A DNA stretch of 64,000 nucleotides from Promicromonospora sukumoe 327MFSha3.1. GTDB taxonomy: Bacteria > Actinomycetota > Actinomycetes > Actinomycetales > Cellulomonadaceae. The stretch is from positions 434,001 to 498,000 of the forward strand of contig NZ_ARQM01000010.1 in the NCBI RefSeq assembly GCF_000385135.1, read 5' to 3'. The notes below the pieces were generated by a model. It saw only the letters and a program-made list of their open reading frames with translations. It was not told where the DNA came from and ran no database searches. A program made the translations under genes and the position numbers. Shown here in pieces: positions 57,920 to 64,000 of this stretch. Position 1 is the stretch's first letter, and each line of letters opens with the position of its first letter.

Positions 57920-58507
57920 ATGACCAGGGCGGAACAGCGGGCAGCGACCAGGCAGGCGCTCCTGTCAGAGGGGCGCAGGCGGTTCGCCGCCGACGGCTAC
58001 CACGACGTCGTCCTCGCCGACGTCGCGCAGGCGGTCGGCGTGACCAAGGGGGCCGCCTACCACCACTTCGAGAGCAAGGCCGGGCTCTTCCGCGCCGTCG
58101 TCGCCGAGGTGCAGCACGAGCTGGGGGAGCGGGTCGCCACGGCCGCCGACGCGCACACCGACCCGTGGGACCAGCTCCGCGCCGGCTGCCACGCCTTCCT
58201 CGCCGCCGGCCACGATCCGACGGTCCGCCGGATCGTCCTGCTGGACGCGCCCGCGGTGCTCGGCTGGGACGAGTGGCGCGCCATGGACGAGGACTCCTCG
58301 GCCCGCCACCTCGCCGAGGCGCTGACCGGCCTCGTCGAGGCCGGGATCATCGTGGACCAGCCCGTCGAACCCCTGACCCGCCTGCTCTCCGGGGCCATGA
58401 ACGAGGCTGCCCTGTGGCTGGCGCGCTCATCGGACCCCGAGGCGCTCGTGCAGACGGAGCAGGCGCTCGACCACCTGCTGGTGGGCATTAAGGCCCGACG
58501 GCCCTGA
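57920..58507 (+). CDS. TetR-family transcriptional regulator
   Basis: A 195-residue TetR protein. The DNA-binding domain covers [20 protein letters not shown] and [20 protein letters not shown]; the rest is a helical ligand domain. ATG at 57920 follows a GAGAGGGA at some distance. It faces the VOC gene across a strong dyad and probably represses both itself and the VOC gene. Its tail-to-tail neighbour, the quinone-oxidoreductase-like gene, ends two bases later. Confidence 0.9.
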   Translation: MTRAEQRAATRQALLSEGRRRFAADGYHDVVLADVAQAVGVTKGAAYHHFESKAGLFRAVVAEVQHELGERVATAADAHTDPWDQLRAGCHAFLAAGHDPTVRRIVLLDAPAVLGWDEWRAMDEDSSARHLAEALTGLVEAGIIVDQPVEPLTRLLSGAMNEAALWLARSSDPEALVQTEQALDHLLVGIKARRP

Positions 58508-58509
58508 CC

Positions 58510-59475
58510 TCACGGCACCAGCACGATCCGCCCGAACACCGTCCCCGCGTCCATCTCCCGGTGCGCCTCGGCCGCCTGGTCGAGCGGCAGCACGTCGTGG
58601 ACCACGGCGTGCAGCTCACCCCGCGCCGCGGCCGCGAGCTGCTCCGCCCGGACGGCGGCCAGGGCGGGCGCGGGCACCGAGTCGAGGCTCAGCGTCCCGA
58701 ACGTGCGCGACTGCTGGAACGCGGCCAGGAGCCGCCCGCCGAAGTCCGCCGGCGGCATACCCGCGATCGCCCCGACCACGATCATCCGCCCGTTCGGAGC
58801 GAGCCGGTCGATGAACTCCGGGGTGCCGGCCCCGCCCACGATGTCGACGATCACGTCATAGGCGGCGGGCGCCTCCGGGTCGCCGGCCCCGGACCGGTCG
58901 AGCACGTGGGTCGCGCCCAGCTCGCGGAGGCGGTCGCCTCGTTCGGCCGACGACGTCGTCACCGCCACCGCGCTCGCCCCGCCCCGCGCGGCGAGCTCCA
59001 CCGCCGCGATGCCGATGCTGCCCGCCGCGCCGCGCACCAGCACGGACTCGCCGGGCGTGAGGTGAGCGTGCGCGAGCGCGAAGTGCGCCACGGGCCCCGA
59101 GCTGCCGAGGGTCACCGCGTCGGTCGGGGACAGCCCGGCGGGCAGCTCGACGACGTCGTCCACCCGGGCGACCGCCTGCTCGACGTAGCCGCCGCTCGTG
59201 CCCGTGAACGCCCAGACGCGGCGGCCCAGCCACGTCCCGTCGACGCCCGCGCCGACCGCCGTCACGGTCCCGGCCACCTCGCTGCCGGGCACCAGCCCCG
59301 CGGTGAAGCCCCAGCCGCCGAGCGTGCCGCGCCTGATGACGGCGTCGACCCCGCCCACCCCGATCGCCTCGGTCTCGATGACCACCTGCCCGGGTCCCGG
59401 GACCGGCACGGGGAGGTCCGAGACCACCATCCCGCTCGGGTCGCCGAACTCCTGGATCGTCACTGCGCGCATCAT
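58510..59475 (-). CDS. Zinc-free quinone-oxidoreductase-like MDR protein
   Basis: A 321-residue NADPH-dependent enzyme of the medium-chain dehydrogenase/reductase family. It has PGPGQVVIETEAIGVGGVDA, a GroES-like domain, the nucleotide motif VRGAAGSIGIAAVELAARGG and the C-terminal HREMDAGTVFGRIVLVP typical of the quinone oxidoreductase (QOR) group. Structural and catalytic zinc ligands are missing, as in that group. The double ATG at 59475/59472 follows GGAG by six bases. Confidence 0.88.
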   Translation of the reverse strand: MMRAVTIQEFGDPSGMVVSDLPVPVPGPGQVVIETEAIGVGGVDAVIRRGTLGGWGFTAGLVPGSEVAGTVTAVGAGVDGTWLGRRVWAFTGTSGGYVEQAVARVDDVVELPAGLSPTDAVTLGSSGPVAHFALAHAHLTPGESVLVRGAAGSIGIAAVELAARGGASAVAVTTSSAERGDRLRELGATHVLDRSGAGDPEAPAAYDVIVDIVGGAGTPEFIDRLAPNGRMIVVGAIAGMPPADFGGRLLAAFQQSRTFGTLSLDSVPAPALAAVRAEQLAAAARGELHAVVHDVLPLDQAAEAHREMDAGTVFGRIVLVP

Positions 59476-59517
59476 TCGTCTCCGTGCGTTGTTCCGGTGC
59501 TTCGCCGGGGACGCTAA

Positions 59518-59533
59518 CGGACGCCTGCGTCCG
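59518..59533. promoter_or_regulatory. Dyad upstream of the quinone-oxidoreductase-like gene
   Basis: CGGACGC-CT-GCGTCCG, seven paired bases per arm, 43 bases before the minus-strand start. It could be a repressor site or part of a promoter region. No regulator gene is adjacent. Confidence 0.3.
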
Positions 59534-59660
59534 CTTCGGGAAAGTGAGAGATCCGCCCGGACGATTGCCTCACATGCCGCGTCCTGACCTGCACGGACGC
59601 GGCCCGCGGAAACGTTCACCCGGACCGCGCGCGGATCGGATGCGAGTGACAGGAGCGCGG

Positions 59661-59678
59661 GGCAACTTAGGAGTTGCC
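59661..59678 (+). promoter_or_regulatory. Leader hairpin before the CBS gene
   Basis: GGCAACT pairs with AGTTGCC around TAGG, 38 bases before the CBS gene start; a second stem, GCCGG with CCGGC, follows. The strong ribosome-binding site lies outside the stems. It may stabilise the leader or modulate translation; it matches no riboswitch I know. Confidence 0.35.
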
Positions 59679-59715
59679 GGCGCGATGCCGGCCCTGAGGA
59701 GGAAGGAAGAGGGAC

Positions 59716-60123
59716 ATGGTCCAGACAGTCGCCGATGTCATGACACCGGCGCCGACCACGATCGGGATGTCCGAGACGTTTCAGGCCGCCGCCCGCGCGA
59801 TGGCCCTCCAGGACGTGAGCGCGCTCGTGGTCCGCGCGGGTTCCACCGTGATCGGGATAGTCACCGACCGGGACCTCGTCATCCGGGGGCTGGCCGAGGG
59901 GCTCGGCCTCGAGGCGATGGTCGGCGAGGTGGCCAGCGAGGACCTCGTGACGATAGGGCCCGACGTGCCCGCCGAGGTCGCCGCGGGCGTGATGAAAGCC
60001 GCCGACGTCGAGCGGATCCCGGTGGTGGACGGCGAGGTCGCCGTCGGGATCGTCGCGATCGGTGACCTGGACGGGGTGGCCAACCACGCGCCGGCCAGGA
60101 TCAGGTCTCAGGACCTGCCGTAG
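59716..60123 (+). CDS. CBS-domain pair protein
   Basis: A 135-residue cytoplasmic protein made only of two CBS domains (VADVMTPAPTTIGMSETFQA to about residue 60, then VGEVASEDLVTIGPDVPAEV to about 120), with TDRDLVIRGLAE typical of the adenine-nucleotide-binding site. Such free-standing pairs bind AMP/ATP and are often stress or dormancy linked. AGGAGGAAGGA precedes the ATG, one of the strongest ribosome-binding sites in the window. The tail overlaps the convergent ROK gene by 16 bases. Confidence 0.92.
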   Translation: MVQTVADVMTPAPTTIGMSETFQAAARAMALQDVSALVVRAGSTVIGIVTDRDLVIRGLAEGLGLEAMVGEVASEDLVTIGPDVPAEVAAGVMKAADVERIPVVDGEVAVGIVAIGDLDGVANHAPARIRSQDLP

Positions 60124-61304
60124 TGCGTCACGAAGTCCTCGACGGCGCACGCCGCCGCACCGCGGGCCCAGTCGACGAACCGCAGCGGGCGCAGCTCGAT
60201 CTCGGACCGCGCGGCTGACCCGAACGCCCGCTGCTCGAACGCGCTCCGGACGTGCGGGTCCATGACGTCGTAGTCCTGCTCGCCGCCGGAGCCCGCCCCG
60301 GCCCCCGGGCTGCTCCCGATCGCCTCGCCCGTGATGACGATGTGCTGCGCCCCCAGCAGGTTGGCGATCGTCGCGATACCCGTGCCGACGGCGCGGCCGG
60401 CCTCGGCGAGCACCCGCACGGCGTCCGGCTGACCGGAGCGCGCCAGGTCGGCGACGTCGCCGATGCCGAGCCCCTCGAACCCGGCCTGGGCCATGCGCTC
60501 CAGGATGCCGGCCGACCCCGCGATGGCCTCGACGCAGCCCCGGTTGCCGCAGTGGCACAGCGGCCCCTCGGGGTCCACGAGCACGTGGCCCACCTCGCCG
60601 GCCACGCCGAAGCTGCCGTGCACCACCTGCCCGTTGACCAGCAGCGCGCAGCCGATGCCGGTGCCGACCGTGACGAGCGCGAGCGACGAGATGCCGCGCC
60701 CCACGCCGTACCAGCGCTCGCCGGTCAGCAGGGCGCGCACGTCGTTCTCCACGGTGGTCGCCAAGCCGGTGCGCTGCGCCACGAGCTCCCCGAGCGGCAC
60801 GTCGTGCCAGCCCAGGAACGGTGAGTAGGCCACGTGCCCCGAGGCGGCGTCGACGTCGCCCGACACCGCCAGGCCCACGCTGCCGACCTCGGGCCGCCCC
60901 GCCCGCAGCCCCTCGACCAGGTCCGCGATCTGCCCGATGATCGCCTCGGGCGCGTGGTCGGCCACCGGCACGGTGACCTCGTCCAGCACCCGGCACCGCA
61001 GGTCGCAGACGACGCCGAAGAGCTGGTCGGCGGTGATCTTCACGCCGATCACCTGGTGCGCCCCCGCCTGCACGGTCACCATCGTCGCGGGCCGCCCCAG
61101 TGCGCCGTCGGTAGACGCCCGGTCGCCCGTCTCCAGCAGCAGCCCCGCCTCCAGCAGCGGGCGCACCGCGCGCGTGATCGCGCCCGGCGTCAGGCCGGTG
61201 TCGCGGGCCAGGGCGGTGCGCGACGCGTCCCCGCTCCGGACCAGCTGCTGGAAGACACGCGTCCCCGCCGGGCTGAGCGCGGGTGCGGCAGTTCTCGCGG
61301 ACAT
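60108..61304 (-). CDS. ROK-family transcriptional regulator
   Basis: A 398-residue ROK repressor: N-terminal winged helix (SRTALARDTGLTPGAITRAV), then the ROK sugar-kinase-like domain with ENDVRALL (Asp188), VTVGTGIGCALLVNG and the zinc motif GEVGHVLVD with His240 plus CHCGNRGC (Cys250, Cys252, Cys257). A Gly/Ser-rich insert lies near residues 335-345. It is divergent from the secreted clan-D hydrolase and likely represses it in response to a sugar. A promoter with TAGAGT six bases before the ATG suggests a leaderless transcript. Confidence 0.92.
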   Translation of the reverse strand: MSARTAAPALSPAGTRVFQQLVRSGDASRTALARDTGLTPGAITRAVRPLLEAGLLLETGDRASTDGALGRPATMVTVQAGAHQVIGVKITADQLFGVVCDLRCRVLDEVTVPVADHAPEAIIGQIADLVEGLRAGRPEVGSVGLAVSGDVDAASGHVAYSPFLGWHDVPLGELVAQRTGLATTVENDVRALLTGERWYGVGRGISSLALVTVGTGIGCALLVNGQVVHGSFGVAGEVGHVLVDPEGPLCHCGNRGCVEAIAGSAGILERMAQAGFEGLGIGDVADLARSGQPDAVRVLAEAGRAVGTGIATIANLLGAQHIVITGEAIGSSPGAGAGSGGEQDYDVMDPHVRSAFEQRAFGSAARSEIELRPLRFVDWARGAAACAVEDFVTHYGRS

Positions 61305-61310
61305 GTCACG

Positions 61311-61340
61311 ACTCTATCGGCGCCACTTAATTGACAGCAA
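61311..61340 (-). promoter_or_regulatory. Promoter of the ROK gene
   Basis: On the minus strand TTGCTG (61340-61335) and TAGAGT (61316-61311) are spaced by 18 bases; the ATG follows six bases after the -10. CACTTAA at 61324-61330 and TTGAGTG at 61344-61350 form an imperfect dyad over this promoter and are a candidate ROK operator for both divergent genes. Confidence 0.45.
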
Positions 61341-61393
61341 CAAAAAAAGACGCTTGAGTGTCCGCACCCAGCAACGACGCCGGAGGAGCCTCC

Positions 61394-64000
61394 ATGTCAG
61401 TCCAGCCCGAACCAGCCCGGCGCGCCACCCGTTCGTGGCTCGCGACCGGCCTGGCGCTCGCCGTCGTGGCCACGGCCGGGGTCGCACCCGTCGCGACGGC
61501 CGCCGACGCCGCCACGGCGGCCGCACCCGGATCGGCCTCCGTCGAGGCCGAGGCCACCCAGGTGGTCCTCGACGGCGCGAGCCGCAGCGGCTGCTCCGCC
61601 TGCTCGGGCGAGGGCAAGGTCGGCAGCATCGACCCGTCCGCCACGGTGACGGTCCCCGGTGTGATCGCGCCCGAGGACGGCACCTACGAGGTGACCCTGC
61701 ACTACCTGAGCGGCGACGACTCCCGCGCCCTGACCATCACGCCCGACGGCGGCGCGGCCGTCACCGTGCCGGTCGCCTCCACCGGCGGCTGGGACCGTGT
61801 CGGCACCACCACCGTGGACCTGCCCCTGCACGCGGGCGAGAACAGCCTGACGCTCAGCGCCCCGGCCGGCGCGCTCGGCCCCGACCTGGACCGGGTCGAC
61901 GTCGCCGGCGCGACCGCCAAGGACTGGACGCTCACCGACCCCGACGCGGCCGACCCGGTGCCCGTGGACCCGACCCGCGTCAAGCCGGGCGGCAAGCGCG
62001 CGGTGCTCCGCGGCGGCGACGTCGTCATCGACTACTCGCTGGGCAGCGGCACCGCCACCGCCCGCTGGGGCGGCCGCGAGACCGTGACCGGCTTCTACAG
62101 CGGCGTGCGCCTGGGCGACGAGCTCGTCACCACCAAGCAGTACGACGGCGCCTGCCGGCTCACCTCCCGCACCACGGTCACGTGCGCCAAGCGCGGCCTG
62201 CCCACGCTGCGCCAGGAGTTCGCGTTCGACGGCGACCGCTCGTTCTCGGTGCGGCTCGACGTGACGGGCACCGACGGCCCGGTCGCCACCTCGATGATGG
62301 TGCCGGTCATGACCGACCGGCGCGGCTCGGTGGACCTCGGCCGCAACGGCGACAACCGCATGGTGCTCGTGCCCTTCGACAACGACCACTGGGTCCGCTA
62401 CGAGACCCCGGCGATCAAGGACGTCACGCCCGCCCGGCGCAGCTTCGAGGTCACCGCGTTCATCGACGACGCCTCGCGCCGCGGCCTCGTCGTCGGCTCC
62501 CTGGACCGCGACACGTGGAAGTCCGGCGTGGTGGCCGACGGGAACAACCGCGGCGGCCTGGACCGGCTGCAGGCCGCGGCCGGCCTGACCGACTGGAGCT
62601 ACGACTACGGCGACGGCATGAACAAGTACCAGTTCAACCGCGAGCTCAAGCCGCACGCCGAGGTCAGCGGCACCACGGTGCGCTCCCCGCGCATGTTCGT
62701 GGGCCTGTTCCCGGACTGGCGGGAGGGCATGGAGACCTTCGGCAAGGCCGCCGCGCAGGCCGCGGACTCCCGCACCTGGGACGAGGGCACGCCCTTCGGG
62801 TTCAACAGCTGGGGCGGGCTCGGCGCCCGCGGCGGCGACGCCGACGTGATGGACGAGGTCTCCCAGTTCCTCGCCGAGGAGACCCCTGCGTTCCGCAACG
62901 CCGCGTCGGCCAAGGGCCCCTACGTGGGCGTCGACTCCTACTGGGACAAGATGCTCGCCCCCGAGTACGCCTTCGAGGACCCGGACACCTCCTGGGCCGA
63001 GCTCGAGCGGTACGTCGCCGACGTCAAGGCACGCGGCCAGGAGCCGGCCCTGTACTTCCAGCCGTTCGCCAACTTCTGGCGCGAGGGCCTGGACGAGAAG
63101 ATCGGCGGCACCGCGCTCTGCGACACCTGCGAGAACCAGACCTACCGCGAGATGGCGCTCAAGGTGAACGGCGTCCCCGTGAACATCGACGGCGCCTGGG
63201 CGCTCGACCCGACCAACCCCGGCGTGCAGAACCGCGCCCGGATCGCGCTCGGCAAGTTCCGCGAGCTCGGCGTCCGCTACGTCAAGCTCGACTTCCTGAC
63301 CCACGGCTACGTCGAGGCCGACGACTGGTACGACACGGGAGTCCACACCGGCCAGCAGGCCTTCCGCCAGGGCATGGCGCAGGTGGTCGACGTCGTCGGC
63401 GACGACATGTTCGTCGACCTGGCGATCTCGCCCCTGTTCGCCTCCGAGTTCGCGCACGCCCGCCGCATCTCCTGCGACGTGCACGGCGCCCTGAACAACT
63501 GGCACCCCACGCAGCCCGACCGCTACCAGAAGAGCACCGAGTACCTGCTCAACTCCCTGACGTACGGCTGGTGGCTCGACGAGGTCTACGCGTTCAACGA
63601 CGGCGACCACGTCCAGTTCGGCAACTACGAGTACGACGGCAACGCCAACGCGTACCTGCTGGACGACCCGAGCATCTGGCCCGAGGGCCAGAACCGGGCG
63701 CGCGTCACCTCCGCCGCCATCACGGGCATCTACCAGGTCAGCGAGGACCTCACCAGCACCGGCCACCCCGTCATCAAGCAGCGGGCCCGTGACCTGCTGC
63801 AGAACCCCGGCATCAACCACCTCGCCGAGCTCGGCCGGTCCTTCGCCCCCGTGCAGGCCGGACCCGACGCCTTCACCGCCGCCGACACGTTCGTGCTGCG
63901 CGACGGCGGGACCACCTACGTCGCAGCGTTCAACTACGGCGCGACGCCGCGCCGGGCCGACCTCGCGCTGCGCGACCTGGGCCTGGACGGCGGCCGCTAC
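61394..64000 (+). CDS. Secreted clan GH-D (GH27/GH36-like) glycoside hydrolase, 3' end missing
   Basis: The frame is open from ATG 61394 to the end of the window (869 codons). A signal peptide (about residues 1-37, hydrophobic core ATGLALAVVATAGVAPVATA) is followed by a CBM6/CBM35-like beta-sandwich at about 50-175. A catalytic part contains GVDSYWDKML, the nucleophile-type Asp633 in VRYVKLDFLTHG and a possible acid/base Asp695 in RISCDVHGALNNW. This is the clan-D pattern of alpha-galactosidases and relatives; exact specificity is open. GGAGGAG precedes the ATG. It is divergent from the ROK regulator. Confidence 0.85.
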   Translation, partial: MSVQPEPARRATRSWLATGLALAVVATAGVAPVATAADAATAAAPGSASVEAEATQVVLDGASRSGCSACSGEGKVGSIDPSATVTVPGVIAPEDGTYEVTLHYLSGDDSRALTITPDGGAAVTVPVASTGGWDRVGTTTVDLPLHAGENSLTLSAPAGALGPDLDRVDVAGATAKDWTLTDPDAADPVPVDPTRVKPGGKRAVLRGGDVVIDYSLGSGTATARWGGRETVTGFYSGVRLGDELVTTKQYDGACRLTSRTTVTCAKRGLPTLRQEFAFDGDRSFSVRLDVTGTDGPVATSMMVPVMTDRRGSVDLGRNGDNRMVLVPFDNDHWVRYETPAIKDVTPARRSFEVTAFIDDASRRGLVVGSLDRDTWKSGVVADGNNRGGLDRLQAAAGLTDWSYDYGDGMNKYQFNRELKPHAEVSGTTVRSPRMFVGLFPDWREGMETFGKAAAQAADSRTWDEGTPFGFNSWGGLGARGGDADVMDEVSQFLAEETPAFRNAASAKGPYVGVDSYWDKMLAPEYAFEDPDTSWAELERYVADVKARGQEPALYFQPFANFWREGLDEKIGGTALCDTCENQTYREMALKVNGVPVNIDGAWALDPTNPGVQNRARIALGKFRELGVRYVKLDFLTHGYVEADDWYDTGVHTGQQAFRQGMAQVVDVVGDDMFVDLAISPLFASEFAHARRISCDVHGALNNWHPTQPDRYQKSTEYLLNSLTYGWWLDEVYAFNDGDHVQFGNYEYDGNANAYLLDDPSIWPEGQNRARVTSAAITGIYQVSEDLTSTGHPVIKQRARDLLQNPGINHLAELGRSFAPVQAGPDAFTAADTFVLRDGGTTYVAAFNYGATPRRADLALRDLGLDGGRY

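Noticed and set aside
59608-59620. GGAAACGTTCACC as a third LacI operator
   Set aside because: Only one arm matches GGAAACGTTTCC; the symmetry is lost and the CBS gene has no link to the LacI operon.
60937-63792. Plus-strand open frame of about 950 codons across the ROK start and the last gene
   Set aside because: A frame starting at 61394 and running to the window end has a signal peptide, a binding domain and catalytic motifs; the other frame is Arg/Pro-rich and would begin inside the ROK gene.
1-64000. tRNA, rRNA or CRISPR features
   Set aside because: I looked for CCA-ended cloverleaf-like stems, conserved rRNA blocks and regularly spaced repeats in the gaps and saw none; the only regular repeat is the in-frame 27-bp unit within GH36.

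Overview
This 64-kb window is very GC-rich and codon-biased, densely packed, with many GTG starts and four-base ATGA/GTGA gene overlaps. dgt and dnaG, Tat-type lipoproteins, a DUF222/HNH protein, a CGNR-type regulator and many carbohydrate ABC importers without their own ATPase all point to a high-GC actinomycete. I think a plant-polysaccharide-degrading member of Micrococcales (Promicromonosporaceae/Cellulomonadaceae-like) most likely; this is an inference from content and style, not from a search. I saw no rRNA, tRNA, CRISPR array, prophage or insertion sequence. No stretch longer than about 300 bases lacks a gene.

Layout. 1-2.4 kb: end of a maltose-type ABC importer (malF partial, malG). 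2.4-7.9 kb: orphan HipB-like regulator, dgt, a DUF4236 mini-protein, a VOC protein, an AraC regulator and dnaG. 7.8-17.6 kb: divergent regulator/enzyme pairs: MerR with a thioredoxin-reductase-like flavoprotein, MarR with an MFS exporter and a berberine-bridge-type FAD oxidase, a large unknown membrane protein, and LysR with two aldo/keto reductases. 17.7-32.5 kb: an alpha-galactoside locus: secreted GH27 alpha-galactosidase, AraC regulator, a 1140-residue DUF5107/TPR protein, solute-binding lipoprotein and two permeases, intracellular GH36 alpha-galactosidase, a mutarotase-like protein, then a sugar isomerase/epimerase and a Gfo/Idh dehydrogenase. A perfect 17-bp motif lies upstream of both the GH27 gene and the DUF5107 gene, in the same orientation relative to each, and is a good candidate for the AraC operator.

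32.5-41.6 kb: small regulator/enzyme units, a molybdopterin oxidoreductase with its membrane cytochrome b, and a VOC/SRPBCC pair divergent from a CGNR zinc-finger regulator; that divergent region carries three operators of the form GTAACC-N9-GGTTAC. 41.7-53.4 kb: a ten-gene operon headed by a LacI regulator: ABC importer, two different ADP-ribosylglycohydrolase-family enzymes, a ribokinase, a TIM-barrel/SUMF1 fusion, a class III CoA-transferase and a CitE-like lyase. The last six genes are linked by unbroken four-base overlaps. I read it as a candidate catabolic system for a ribosylated or otherwise glycosylated carboxylic acid, and consider it the most interesting part of the window. 53.5-64 kb: small membrane protein, DUF222/HNH protein, PLP enzyme, CPBP protease, TetR-controlled enzymes, a CBS protein, a ROK regulator and the start of a secreted clan-D glycoside hydrolase cut by the window end.

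Transcription units often end in unusually long, near-perfect hairpins (stems of about 22-31 bp, small loops, no T-run) rather than ordinary terminators.
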